Shown piece by piece: positions 11,301 to 22,029 of a stretch of 64,000 nt of DNA. The translations under genes and the position numbers were made by a program. Source of the stretch: Lytechinus variegatus (Eukaryota > Echinodermata > Echinoidea > Temnopleuroida > Toxopneustidae); the NCBI RefSeq assembly GCF_018143015.1, contig NC_054750.1:4879501-4943500 (forward strand), given 5' to 3'. Positions within the stretch are counted from its first letter, which is position 1. Every line of letters starts with the position of its first letter. A model generated the notes under the pieces. It ran no database searches and had not been told where the DNA came from. It saw only the letters and a program-made list of their open reading frames with translations.

Positions 11301-13244
11301 CTTGGACAACTCTTTCACAATATATGAGTGTATATTGTATCACACTATTCACCCTTTTACTTCCGAATAAAGATTAGTAATATGTGATTTATTAACATAT
11401 AATATAGGATGAAAACCGCATTCTTGACTCAGGAAAATTTCGGTTCAGTAATTCACTTAAGTGTTTCTTTTGTTCCTTTTGCTGGTGCTAAAAGACCTGG
11501 GCCCCGTTTCATTGAGAGTTTAAAACATGACAACTTTGTCATTATTTCAACTACCATGAAAACTTTGATTGTGATTGGCTACTTAGCCTTGTTACCATGG
11601 TAGTTGCCATCATAGCAGAGCTACAACAGTTGCAAGTCGTTTACTAAATAGGCCCCAGTGCAAAAAATAAATATAAACATATTTCATAACCCAATGTAGG
11701 CATTCATAATTGATAAAGCCTTTAGTGCTTGCATTAAGATACGAATAACTGCTATGTTTTACTTATCATTTTGTATAGTCACCTAGTAAGAGCAAAGCTA
11801 AAGCGGATTCAACCAAGGTCATTTGACGGACTCCTGTCGTTAAAACAACTGTAAGTACAAAATTCAATTGAATATTCATTATCTTACATGTGTTTAGTCC
11901 GGCGCCTTAGACCACTCGGTCACTGCAGTGATTTTAAGTAGTCGATAGTCTTTCTTAAACAATTTCAAATAAATGGAAATGCTATATGCATTATTGGTAA
12001 CTAGGTGTTAGCTTGTTTAAAAAAAATCCCCACTTGATTACTTTACATTACACAAGTCAACTATTCGGTATCATATTCAATTCAATACATAATTAAATTC
12101 TGTAAATTGATATAATTACTACAGATCTACCGATGATTACCGTTTGTGCTGCTTGTTTACAAACATCACCTGTTCTGTCATCAACCCAACGCCTCTGGAC
12201 TCCTGTTCCCGTTTGACGAATAACGATGTCCTCAGCGTAGCAGTGTGGTTTATTGGGTTTGGCGCCCTCGTCGGTAACCTCTTAGTTATTTTCATTCGTT
12301 CTAGAGAGGACAGGTACCATGGAAACAGTGTTCAGAGACTGTTCATCACGAACCTAGCCTTTGCGGATTTTCTCATGGGTGTGTACATGGTGACCATAGC
12401 ATCGGCCGATATTTATTACGGCGACCGATACTATCTCTCGGCACCTCTCTGGAAGGAATCATCTCTTTGTCGGTGGGCAGGGTTCGTGGCGCTTTTGTCC
12501 AGCGAGAGTACGGTGTTCCTGCTTGCTCTGATCACCCTCGATCGTTTCATCTGCATCACCTTTCCTTTCGGAACAGTGCGGTTCCGTCCTAAGTCGGCGC
12601 AGATCTGCGTTGCTGTAGTATGGATGGTGACTTTCAGTCTCAGTTTCGCACCCACCTTGACCGGTTTGACGGGTTCTTCGATTTACGGCCTTTCCGACGT
12701 TTGTATTGGCCTCCCGTTTAATACCTATACAGAACGTAATGGTTACATCACGTTTCATTCCGAAAGAGAAGTATACGAGTTCTTCGTCGATGGAGAATCT
12801 AAACAACGTCCCTACTGGTTGTACTCCATCGCCCTTTTCTTGGGTGTTAATTTCATTCTTCTAATCCTGATCTTCTTCTGCTACTTAGTGATCTTTCTCC
12901 AAGTACGAAGGTCTGCAAAGATCACTGGATCAGAGAGGATGAAGCGAGAGATGCGCATGACTGCCAAGATGGCGCTGATCGTCGGTACGGATTTATGTTG
13001 TTGGATGCCAGTCATCATCATGGGAATCTTGTCTCAGACAGGAGTGATCGACCTACCGGTGTCCCTGTACGCATGGGCAGTGGTCTTTATCTTACCCATA
13101 AACTCCACTGTAAACCCATACCTTTACTCCTTCGTGGCTCTCTGCTCCCATAAGAAGGACAGGTTTCCACTTTCTCGTGTCGGCGTGAATGATCCTCATA
13201 TGACTGATTTAGCTAAGACACATAAAATGAAACATGACGAATGA
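5268..13244 (+). CDS. Gene 1: type C LGR (relaxin receptor/GRL101-like GPCR), 5'-partial, 11 exons visible
   Basis: Leucine-rich-repeat GPCR of the plasma membrane. The LRR ectodomain should bind a peptide ligand (relaxin-like peptides in known RXFP relatives) and the seven-helix domain should signal through G proteins. Ten LRR exons (5268, 6015, 6419, 6945, 7275, 9233, 9816, 10492, 11065, 11779) and one 7TM exon (12125-13244) are seen. Each has a good AG acceptor and GT donor and joins in phase 2. The visible coding sequence is 1,834 nt and stays open to the TGA at 13242-13244, giving about 610 residues. Signal peptide, LDLa and LRR cap exons are not seen and should lie left of the window. 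The last four LRRs and the 7TM exon match gene 2 one to one, so the two arose by tandem duplication. The family call is strong. The RXFP versus GRL101 subgroup and the ligand are inference. Confidence 0.88.
5398..5680. repeat. GCGAAGCGCGAGC-family repeat fragment in gene 1 intron
   Basis: Contains GCGCGAAGCGCAAGATAAAA and CCTGTTAAAGACTATTTGCA phrases, matching the copy at 23885-24643. Non-coding. Confidence 0.6.
6015..6086 (+). CDS. Gene 1 LRR exon b
   Basis: 72-bp phase-2 exon, TTTGCAG acceptor and GTAAGT donor. Encodes YLRMNQLTNLDGL and onward, one LRR with the L-x-x-N-x-L core. Confidence 0.85.
6419..6490 (+). CDS. Gene 1 LRR exon c
   Basis: 72-bp phase-2 exon, pyrimidine-rich TTTTTTCAG acceptor and GTAAGA donor. 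Encodes DVSSNLLNNLDAGKF and onward, one LRR. Confidence 0.85.
6945..7016 (+). CDS. Gene 1 LRR exon d
   Basis: 72-bp phase-2 exon, TTTTCTAG acceptor and GTGAGT donor. Encodes FVSDNPLERLSSGVFYGG and onward. Its last 21 bases and the start of the following intron recur at 86-141. Confidence 0.85.
7275..7340 (+). CDS. Gene 1 LRR exon e (short, 66 bp)
   Basis: 66-bp phase-2 exon, TTTCAG acceptor and GTAAGT donor. Encodes a 22-residue repeat beginning MISTCNVSEIEVGAF. It is two residues shorter than its neighbours and has Cys in place of a hydrophobic core position. Gene 2 also has one 66-bp LRR exon (32628). Confidence 0.82.
7694..7935. mobile_element. hAT-like MITE with 8-bp target site duplication
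   Basis: 242-bp element with ends CAGTGGCGTA and TACGCCACTG-type inverted repeat (one extra mismatch inside). It is flanked directly by ATACCAAC at 7686-7693 and at 7936-7943. CAG-CTG-like ends and an 8-bp duplication are the hAT signature. It sits in a gene 1 intron. Interior is non-coding. Confidence 0.88.
8143..8436. mobile_element. MITE rich in CACAGTGTG motifs
   Basis: Ends CCCTACAGGAAAGAACAGTG and the reverse complement of CCCTGCTAGAAAGCACAGTC, about 15 of 20 matching. The interior has repeated ACAGTGTGAA and TATTCACA motifs and an internal near-duplicate of about 120 bp. It sits in a gene 1 intron. Superfamily not recognised. Confidence 0.65.
8590..8726. mobile_element. MITE, GGGYCCGYTTCATGAA family
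   Basis: Left end TGGGTCCCGCTTCATGAAG and right end GGTTTTATGAAACAGACC are approximate inverted repeats. Its interior CAGCCAATCAGGAAGAAGG with GATTTCAGTAGCTTTTA is shared in reverse with 54299-54445. Confidence 0.65.
9233..9304 (+). CDS. Gene 1 LRR exon f
   Basis: 72-bp phase-2 exon, CTATTATAG acceptor and GTAAGG donor. Encodes ALNSNCLSELNASTFEDL and onward. It follows a ~1.9 kb intron that holds three small inverted-repeat elements. Confidence 0.85.
9816..9887 (+). CDS. Gene 1 LRR exon g
   Basis: 72-bp phase-2 exon, GTTTAG acceptor and GTAAGT donor. Encodes DVRGNFISQIDRHAFRR and onward, one LRR. By position it corresponds to gene 2 exon 43557. Confidence 0.85.
10273..10415 (+). mobile_element. 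3' end of a non-LTR retrotransposon (CR1/L2-like)
   Basis: A stretch ending in GAATGAAAAAGAATAAATGC then (AATC)n resembles the 3' tail of a CR1/L2-type LINE, which commonly ends in short tandem repeats. Only the non-coding tail is present, in a gene 1 intron. Confidence 0.5.
10492..10563 (+). CDS. Gene 1 LRR exon h
   Basis: 72-bp phase-2 exon, TTTACAAG acceptor and GTAAGT donor. Encodes LLLENNITRINSSTFANL and onward. It resembles gene 2 exon 44934 ([10 protein letters not shown]). Confidence 0.86.
11065..11136 (+). CDS. Gene 1 LRR exon i
   Basis: 72-bp phase-2 exon, ACTGCAG acceptor and GTAAGT donor. Encodes NLSFNPMETIESGAFINM and onward. It is the clear counterpart of gene 2 exon 45661 ([15 protein letters not shown]). 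Confidence 0.88.
11226..11275. repeat. GT microsatellite
   Basis: Interrupted (GT)n in the gene 1 intron between LRR exons i and j. Confidence 0.85.
11498..11657. mobile_element. MITE, TGGGGCCC family
   Basis: Left end CTGGGCCCCGTTTCATTGAG, right end ACTAAATAGGCCCCAG. These form an inverted pair with mismatches. It also contains inner inverted phrases (ACTACCATGAAAACT and TACCATGGTAGTTGCC). Non-coding. Confidence 0.6.
11779..11850 (+). CDS. Gene 1 LRR exon j
   Basis: 72-bp phase-2 exon, TTGTATAG acceptor and GTAAGT donor. Encodes HLVRAKLKRIQPRSFDGL and onward. It is the counterpart of gene 2 exon 46227 ([15 protein letters not shown]), and is the last LRR before the membrane domain. Confidence 0.87.
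11896..11932 (-). repeat. tRNA-like SINE head relic
   Basis: On the minus strand it reads GTGACCGAGTGGTCTAAGGC then GCCGGACTA, a tRNA 5' half with an A-box-like TGACCGAGTGG. No B-box half follows, so this is a fragment rather than a tRNA gene. Confidence 0.55.
12125..13244 (+). CDS. Gene 1 terminal exon: hinge, 7TM domain and C-tail
   Basis: A single exon after TACTACAG encodes a hinge with a vicinal Cys pair (STDDYRLCC), all seven helices and a short tail ending in TGA. GPCR landmarks visible are GNLLVI in TM1, [10 protein letters not shown] in TM2, LDRF (in place of DRY) after TM3, CCWMP in TM6 and [10 protein letters not shown] in TM7. A Cys before TM3 (SSLCRW) and one in ECL2 (SDVCIG) could form the usual disulfide. 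The ECL2 region is long. The C-tail after TM7 is only about 35 residues. Sequence around TM2-TM3 and TM5-TM7 has the character of RXFP/GRL101 receptors. The region is unbroken. Confidence 0.93.
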
Positions 13245-13297
13245 TTGTAAAGATCAAAACATACAGATCGTTCTGAGAAATCGCATAATACGAGTAG

Positions 13298-13691
13298 GAT
13301 GAATCGGTACTCACCACATGGTCTACATTCATTTAGTCTAATGCCATTTCGTCCATCAACATTTCGTCTAAAAACCATTTGGTCCAATCATCACTTTGTC
13401 TAATCACCATTTCGTCTATGACCATTTCGTCGCATAACCAGTTGGTCTAATATTTTCATTTCAATTTCATTCATCTTGCACAATAAACACTTGGTCCAAG
13501 TAAACCAAATGATCAAATGATATATGGACTAAATGGCTATTGGACCAACTGGCTATTAGACGAAATAGTGATTGAACGAATTGGCAATAAGACAATGTGT
13601 ATAGTGGACGAACTGATGTTAGACCAAATGATAGTAGACGAGTTGGCAACTGGACATATTGGCATGAGACGAATTGGGAATAAACCGGATG
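13298..13691. repeat. Inverted array of ~16-19 bp units downstream of gene 1
   Basis: The left half repeats ACCATTTCGTCTAATCA-type units. The right half repeats their reverse complement (TGATTAGACGAAATGG-type). The halves meet around 13460-13500. It starts about 55 bases after the gene 1 stop and would fold into a long imperfect hairpin. An AATAAA at 13483 lies inside it. Probably a foldback element. Confidence 0.8.
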
Positions 13692-15777
13692 AATCTATAT
13701 TCTAGTATATTTGAAGCAAACCTTGTAAATTATTAGCACAGTAGACATATTTGATACTTATGGAAATACAGATATGAATATAGCATATACAATATACAGG
13801 CCTTTAGTAAATGAAATAAGTTTGACTCTTGGTATATAGACGCATACATATAGTGATTGTTACGATTTGTCGAAATAGAGAGTTTTCCTGATTAATGAAT
13901 AACCGAACGATTATTAGAATTTAAAAAATCTAGTTTATATTCTAATTACTGACTGGCGGTTAATCCAAGTTACTCATGATCGTATATTTTCTTAAATTCT
14001 TGACCCTTTGCAACGCATTTTTCTAAGAAATGGCACTATATCGTATTTGATTCTCTCCAACTCGTTTCCATCTCCTTTTGTCGATGTTATGTCGTCTCCA
14101 TGAATTCCGAGGCAGGCCCTACTTACTTAGGTCTCACTACGATTCAACCGCAACCCATGAGCATCACCATTGCATTCCCAATTTTCTGTTGAATATATAA
14201 CATTGACATTCAAAACTCAATAAGTAACTGGACGAAGTTTTTGGGTACAGTATTACTATGATAATATTGAAACTCCATGCGAGAAAGCAACTGCGCCAGT
14301 AAACAATTTACTCTGACCCACGGAGCAATGTTGCTGTTTTTCTATTACGAAACTCACAGGGACAAGTGAACGATTTTTTAAGAGGGTGTGCTTCTTTTAA
14401 CAACAAAAAATGACAGGCAAAGACAGGAAGGGTTTTTCACTCGAAAATGGTGATTTTGGTCTGAAAACCGCCATTTACGCAAGAAGCATTACCTATAATA
14501 ATATAAACACACAAAAAATGTAGTTCTGTCAGTTCCACTACTCCCTGTACGCTAAGGCTTCTGAGGTTGAAATTTACCAATGGAAATAATTCAAACACAG
14601 GTGCAAAATTGAGTTAACCATTCCCACGACTAAGATGTCAATTAGTTTTGTAACAAAGACAGTTCAATCAAAATTTAAGTGTTTTTCATATTTGATTAAA
14701 ACGACAAATTTGACGTCTCAATCGAACATAGTTGCCGTTCTCCCGAAGATTCTCGCTCGTGAAGGAACCCTGATATCCACACGTTTTGTTTAGTTTACAG
14801 TGGTTATATACTTGTTTAAAAAATGATATTTTAGATTAAAGGAAGATCGAATATGACTTATCGGCGTTGCTTAGTGACCTCCGATGAAATATTTGCGTGC
14901 ATACTATTAGTGAGTGGTCGTATGTTGGGATGTGGGTGTTCCAGTGATATGGTCTTGCGTGTATGTGCATTGAAGTAAATGTGAAGAATGCATGCTAGAA
15001 TTTATGTGTGTGTATCCGAAAGTTTGAAGGAAGTAGCTGGGTGTCAGAAACAAGAGGGGAAAAAGAGAGCAGAGGTGTAATGTGGCAAGAATTGGGAATT
15101 TAAGAAGCACAACATAGCATAGATGGGACAAATTTCTACAAACTCGCCAGAGAGCGACGAAAGCGGACCCAAAATATGACCCTTTGAGTGGATTAGATTT
15201 TGTTTTATTCGTTCTACATAATGGGTGGGATATATATAATTTTTTGAGCACTTGGAGAGCAGAATTTACCTTTTTTTCAAATTGTAAAGCACTTTTAGCA
15301 TGTAAATGGAAAAGCGCTATATAAATATTCAAAGTATATGTGTGTATGTGTGTATTTCCCTCTTCAGCTGTTCTTATGAGCGGGCGCTAGGAATAAGAAA
15401 AGTGTTAGTGGGGTTATTGGCTTGAGAGACTCAAGTGGAGAGAGAGGAGAGGGTAAAAACGTTCGGGTGTGGAGAGGATAGGAAGTGTGTGTGCTCATGT
15501 GCGGTGTATTCATCCGGCGCGTGGACGCTTATCTGAAACACCACATTCGAATCGAGGACACCCTCGAACTGTCCACGGTAATAGGTTGTGCAAACGAACG
15601 CAAATAACTTGCACGCATGTCTCAAAAGCAAAATAAAAAAAATGACGTTGCTGGGGTAAGTCCTCGGTTAGTCCACGGTGTCTGCATTTAGCGGTTGAAT
15701 ATTACCTACACAGGTCCACGATTGGCGCAAGAATTTCAGATGAACTTCAAAATCCACGATAGAACGTATTAGTGCAG
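13692..15777. other. Intergenic DNA between gene 1 and the TIR element
   Basis: AT-rich and non-coding. At about 15273-15340 a TGTAAAGCAC...AAAGCGCTATATAAAT phrase looks like a SINE/LINE tail. Short GT-rich stretches occur at 14915-15010 and 15330-15355. No gene seen. Confidence 0.55.
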
Positions 15778-18403
15778 TAGGGAGATAGGGTTCCCATTCA
15801 TCCCCATGACATTACTTTTAACCAACTTTTCTCCATTGCCTTAAGTGTCTAATTGATAAATCTTGTTGTTTCCTTGGCCAAATCGTGTCCCGTGGGGTTC
15901 AAATTTGCCAATTTTGGGGGCCATCTTTGAATCTTTTAAAATTCAATTCTCATACTTTTTGCACAAAAATCGGAAATCTTCAATGAATACCCTTTTTACT
16001 ATCTAGTTTAGATAGTAGAAATAGATTGCAATATCGTGCTTTTTTGGAGGCCCCCATTATGGCAAATGGTGTTTCTGCTATGTACGAAAACACTTTTACC
16101 TTCTTTGAAATCATTCGAGACGGAAAAGTAGGCTTTTTTTCTATCAGTCTCATATAAAGAAGTGCTGACATAACAAAACCTACTCCCACAAGGGGCTGCA
16201 GATTTCACCCCATCCCTTTATCGTGTTTCGCCCATCTCTTGGAAAATTCGCCATTTTGGGAGACTCATTGAGGTAAAAGGCGTTTCTGCTTTGTGGTAAA
16301 GCCACTTTTATTGTTTTGCAATCACTTGGAGACAAAAAGTAGGATTTTCCCTATCAGATACATGTAAACACACATGCTGGCACACCGAAACATACCCCCT
16401 CCAGGGGCTGCTAATGTCACCTCAACCTTTTTTCGTATTTTGCCTATTTCACGGAAAAATATGCGATATACATATATATATCAGATTAAAGAGGGGATTC
16501 TAAGTTTTACATTGATAGGTCATTTGTTTATTGCATTTATGATTAAATTATGATAAATCATCGCTAAATCTCGGTTTCGTTTTTTGTGGGACGCACTGTA
16601 TAGTACAGTCATTCTATTTTCTTAATACCATTTGGAGGCGAAGGAGTAGTTTTTCATTTATCAGCTTCATATAAACAGGTTTTGACTTAGCAAAGTCTAC
16701 TCCCTTAGAGGGCTGCCGAAGTCACCCCCATTCCTATCGTGATTTGCCCATTTGGGGGGAAATTAGCTATTTTGAAATACCTATTGAGGGAAAGTGTATC
16801 TGCTATAATTATGAAGTAAACTCTTTTTTATTTTTTGAAATCACTTGGGGATGAAAGAGTATATAGACTTTCCTCTTCCAGCTATAAAGATGCGCTGGCA
16901 CAGCTAAGCCTAACCACTTAGGGGCTGCCAAGGTCACCCACCAATTTTCTGTATTTAACCTATATATGGGGAAAATAAGCAATTTTGGAGCCCCTACTGA
17001 GGCAAAAAGGCATTTCCGATACAAAATAAAGCCAATTTTATTGTTGAAAGCTTTTGGAGACGAAAGAGTGGGCTTTTCTCTCTCAGCTACATATGAAGAA
17101 GTGCTGACACAACAAAGCCTACCCTATGAACCCCTTGGGAGCTGCCGAAGATACCCACCCCTATCCCTAATTAAGTCTATCTGGTAGAGAAAATCCTACT
17201 TCTTTGTCTAGAAGTGAATACAAAAATAATAAAAGTGGCTTTACTGCAAAGCAGAAACGCCTTTTTTTCCTCAATGAGATTCCAAAATTGAGAATTTTGT
17301 AAGAAATGGGCAAGACACGATAAAGAGATATTTCAATAGATAGAAAACGTCTTTTTTCCGTTGATACCATCTAAGTTATGTATACCTTTCTATCGATACG
17401 CACATTACATGATTTATGCGTGTAAGTCACACCAACAATGGCGATGCAAGACTGATTCAAGCCATTGTCCTTTCGGGAAAGCTTTGCCAACGATCGCATT
17501 CGTCAGCGGTATCATTAGTTTGACTAAGAAATGAAGGTTGCTTTTTGGTGTCATTTCATAGCCCAGGGGGCACTTCCATTGAAGGGTGGATACCATGCGC
17601 GACCATGGGGTCGAGAAAAGCACCCTAAACACGTATTTCCATATTCTGAAAATGCACCCCTTGACAAGTAGTTGCGTGTGAAACCCTACCCTTGACAAGT
17701 ATTGGAAACAAAATGACACTCTTGGTAAGTATTCCCTGAAATGAACCCCTATATAAGTATTGGAAACAAAATGACACTCTTGGTAAGTATTCCCTGAAAT
17801 GAACCCATAAACAAGTACAGCGTCTTCGATGTCACGGGTCCGTCGGTCGTCGGTTTTACCTTTACACATCATTTGGTTTATAACGGCCCCTCCTTCCACA
17901 CCTTGCGCAAATCGGACTCTAAACACGTAAGTATTGTGGCAAAAAGGACATCCTTTATAAACATTTTAATTTTGTTTTATCATCCCCTCAAATTTGTCCC
18001 TAAACACGTAGCTTTCCTAGCGGAATTTTTTGTGTGTATGTGTTTTTGCCACCCTTATCGTGCCCTATCTTGAACATGAACATTTTGGCAATTTTTTTCT
18101 ATTTTTCGAAATTTATTAACCGGACTGTCAAGAAAAACGAGTGCAATTGAATTCTACTATCTAAACTATACTAAAAAGCGTATTCATTTAAGATTTTCCC
18201 ATTGTCTATGCAAAGAATATGAAAATAATTAATTTTCATGAAAAAAATGAAGATGGCTGTCAAAATTGGCAATTTTGAACCGCATGGGACACAATTTAGC
18301 TGGAAACAACAAGATTCATTAACTAGACACTTAAGGAAATACAAAAAAGTTGGTTAAAGAGATATATCATAAGGGTGCATGGGTACCCTATCTCTCTCCC
18401 CTA
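15778..18403. mobile_element. 2.6-kb element with ~150-bp terminal inverted repeats and tandem core
   Basis: About 15778-15930 and 18250-18403 are reverse complements at roughly 80 percent by eye (shared AACCAACTTTT, CCTTAAGTGTCTA, AATCTTGTTGTTTCC, TTGCCAATTTTG). The core at ~15930-17380 is a tandem repeat of ~210 bp: GGGGCTGC landmarks at 16194, 16402, 16709, 16920 and 17127, with one longer unit. Then comes a GGGGGCACTTCCATTGAAGG-type repeat with a 60-bp direct duplication (~17690-17815). No transposase recognised. Superfamily unknown. Confidence 0.78.
15930..17380. repeat. ~210-bp tandem repeat core
   Basis: About six diverged copies. Each unit carries a GAGACGAAAAAGTAGGCTTTT-like phrase, a CAGCTACATATAAAGAAGTG-like phrase and GGGGCTGCCGAAGTCACCCC-like phrase. 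The unit at 16402-16709 is ~100 bp longer. Non-coding. Confidence 0.75.
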
Positions 18404-19632
18404 ATATAATACAAGTGTGTGTGTTTGTGTGTTATCTTTAGACAGTCAGGGAAACTCCCGCTTTTCCGAGATCGTTTGAAACGTCCCTTTTTCGAGATAG
18501 TTGCGTTCACCGAAGCGTGAATCACCTCTGAAAACCTTCGCCCTGTGTAGTCTTTCTCGGCTGCTTTCAGACCCTTATGTATGTGTGCGAACACTCGGTA
18601 AGAGCGGTGAAAATGTGTACGCGTGTATACAACCATAGAGCTGTTAGCTCCATGATACAACCGTGCATTCTTCGGGACATTGTTATCTTTAGAACATGTG
18701 CCTCTCTCTCCCCCTCTCTCTCTTTCTCTCTCTTATTTATTGTCAAGCATTCAATTTGATTTTCGTTCATCACTTACCCTTAATCCTGACGTTAAATGTA
18801 CCGTAATAAGACCATATTTTTGGATCCACCGTCATATCCGTAATATCCAACTTTCATGTTGATTCCACCTCAGCATTCAGCTTATGATCTGATGCACAAT
18901 CCATAATCAATTCATTATAATATTATTTCCACTACCAGTGCCGGCGGAAATCATGGAAATTATTACGTCGATATGCAATTTCAAAACATGCCGAATACAG
19001 GTCTGTCCTAAAACAATCATTGGCTGGTTGACGAAGCCAACAAATTGGAAGAAAGTATACTGTATTCACCTTCAAAACATACATACTGCAAAGTATTGGG
19101 GCTACCGGTCACCAAATCAAGTGCATTATAAAAGTCTGCCTGTCAGCTCGATCCATGTCCAAACTTCCCTCAAACGTCCAGCCCAGATGAGAATATCATG
19201 ATGTCATTATAATCATGACCATTCTCCATTCGACATGATCCATGCTAGCAGTGAACAGGTGTGAGATCAATGGTTTAGATTATGAACATTATCGAGAACT
19301 GCATATCCATTTTCCATAGCACTAAACCGCCGGAGAGCTGGTTAGAGGTTATTACCATAGGAACGAATATATTTTCCAAGTCTTTCTTATCATATATTAC
19401 GTAATGCCGTACCCAAAATAACTTTCAGCATGATCATGGAATGTCCATGGTAGTACCATAGCTCTATGCACACTTTGTACAATTTGTACACACACACACA
19501 CCACGCGTTCGGCTACAACATGCAACGGAGTATCGCGGCACAAAGGCTGAACGCAGAGACTAACCTCCTCTTACGAGAACTTTTGCTTGCATTTTTTCAG
19601 CATAAATGTGTCTTCTTTCTTCAATAGCGTCT

Positions 19633-19729
19633 AAGCACCACGGTGGCGAATTCTATTTTTTGGAATATAGATGAGAAATTTAGTTTTCTTTAACATATTT
19701 GAAAATAAAAATCCGCCACCGTGGTGCTT
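19633..19729. repeat. 97-bp foldback with CACCACGGTGGCG arms
   Basis: AAGCACCACGGTGGCG at the left is matched by CGCCACCGTGGTGCTT at the right, with about ten more partly matched bases on each arm. The GC-rich arms stand out from AT-rich surroundings. Likely a very small MITE. Confidence 0.8.
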
Positions 19730-22029
19730 TTTTTATATGAATTTTTTAGTGAGGGTATGTCAAAAAACCCCATTCACTTTGTACAGGAAAGCTATTCGGT
19801 GAGATCCGAAAAGATTGCGTCATGCGACCACAAATCCCTGTTAATCGAGATTCTGTCGCTCTCGCAAAAGCGGGAGTTTCCTTGACTGTTAGAACCCACT
19901 GAAATTGTATGGATGGATGTCCGTGGATGCCCGTCATAGGGGGTGAGTTTTGGTATATATATATATGCATGTAATTTGTATTCAAAGAAAAACAAATCTT
20001 AATTTTCTACTCAATTTCTTTAAGTAGGTCATTGTGTTAAAATTGAATAAAAACGTTTTGATCTTTTTTTCTCTCATTTTGTTCATTTCGTAGGTGCTTG
20101 GATAATGGATGAGAATTTATGTCTAGGTCTGATTCTATCTCCATCATCTTTGAATACTATATAGACGTAATGTTCTTTATTGCAGTTTGAGCGCTTAAGA
20201 ACTTTAATATTGATACCTGCTGCATTTTGGTGAACTTGTGTTCTTTGGAAAAAACAGGCTCCCTATCCTAACCAAGCCGAGTATCTTCATACTTTCCTTA
20301 CTATTTATAGGGGGAATCTTTATTCATTGTCCGATCTTCACGGACCTTTTTCGTTATAGATTGCAAGAGAGACCTCGTAATATTATATTCATTATACCCG
20401 TCTTCTACTACTTGTGTAAATGGAGGTTTGTCTTCGCCGGCACGCACGGGGTATTGCGTTTCGAACGGTATTAGGGATACTCGAAGCTAACCCTTCGGAA
20501 CCTCTAGATATCAAAACCTCAAAGCAAGCAACGGAACAATGAGTTATAAAAACATGAAGTGTCATCCATCAATTTAATTGACATGAAATTCGAGATACTG
20601 ATCAAGATTACACGCACAATTTGCACCGATTTTAGAAGAAAATTCCGGATAAATCATTGTAGTTGTAGTTGCGTCTTGCTTCTGATTCTGTGTATGCGTT
20701 TGTGATGATACTTGCATACAGTATTACATAGAGTAATATCAGAGTAAGATGTTACACTGTGACCAAAATCATCTTTAAACATTCCCTTTTTATTGCAATC
20801 TACAAATGATAAAACATATCTTACATCTTATAAATCACGATTACGGAAAAACAATGCATTTCTCTCTTTTTAAATCTCTTTTGATTAAAAAAATATGACA
20901 TATGAAATCGCATAAAATTTTCAGCTGTCAAAAGAAAATTACACTAGGAATAAAATTTCATTAAACAAATAGTTCTTTCATGGATTACCTCTCATATCTA
21001 TTGCATAGTTAACCAAAGACTTTATTCATTGCTGATCGTCAGCAAAACGAAGAGTTGAGTAAATCCGACAACTCGCCTTCATTTAATAAATTTATTGAAA
21101 TTCAAGCATTATCATACAAACTGAACTGTGATGTTTGTTGATCATTTCATTTGAATGAAGTTCATATCAAATGGCAGATATTAAACTTTTTAAACGTTTG
21201 ATTTTGTTTTAGATATTGAAATACTGTCCGCCAAATGACTTTTTGGTATTCTGGCTTGAGATTTATTATTTTTTAATAAGATAAATAATAAATGATAAGA
21301 TGGTAAATCCCTTTTTTCTGGGACACACTGTTTATGTACTATGTATTCTTATATGCTGATCAAATACTTTACATTAGCTTTTTAGAAAAAATAGAAAATT
21401 ATGATTAGAATTTAGTCAGTATTACTAATATTCGCATCCCATCACTGGTCGTTTTCCCTTCATGTGGACCTACTTTCCTGTTTACTATCATAATTCTGCT
21501 GTTACTACTTCTTCTACTACTACAACTTTTGTTGCTGATGCTGATGCTACTACTACTAGGCCTAGTACTAATGATATAAACAATAAAATAACAAAACAAA
21601 TCATTACAATTATTTCAATAATAACAATAATAGTGATAATATAATTCGTTATTATAATCATAATATCAGTAATAATAATCACGGTAAAAAATAATATTTG
21701 TGAAAATATCTGATCAAAGAATAGACTTACATTATATAGTAAATAGGACTATGAAGACGTTTACAGCCTGATCATGGCAAAATCTTGGCCTGCTTATTTA
21801 CCCATGCACTAACACACACCCACACACGCAAACACTTTGCCGCTGCACCGCAATGCAAAAGTCCGTTTGGAAATAGTATACTTATGGGATGCCTAGAAGT
21901 TGAAGTGCCATTCGCTGGCTTAGCCGCCGGGACACGCAGGATCGTTAGCAGTTATGGGATACGTCTCAATCCTAGGTCTCTCAATCATATCTGTTGCAGT
22001 CATCCTTCAAGGAGAATATGGAATATCTT

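Noticed and set aside
12431-12806. Two minus-strand open frames of 74 and 115 residues
   Set aside because: Antisense shadows of the gene 1 7TM exon, which has strong family motifs on the + strand.
20238-20474. Hydrophobic 78-residue frame as a signal or membrane exon
   Set aside because: No suitable donor at a compatible phase and no neighbouring exon; base composition is like the flanks.
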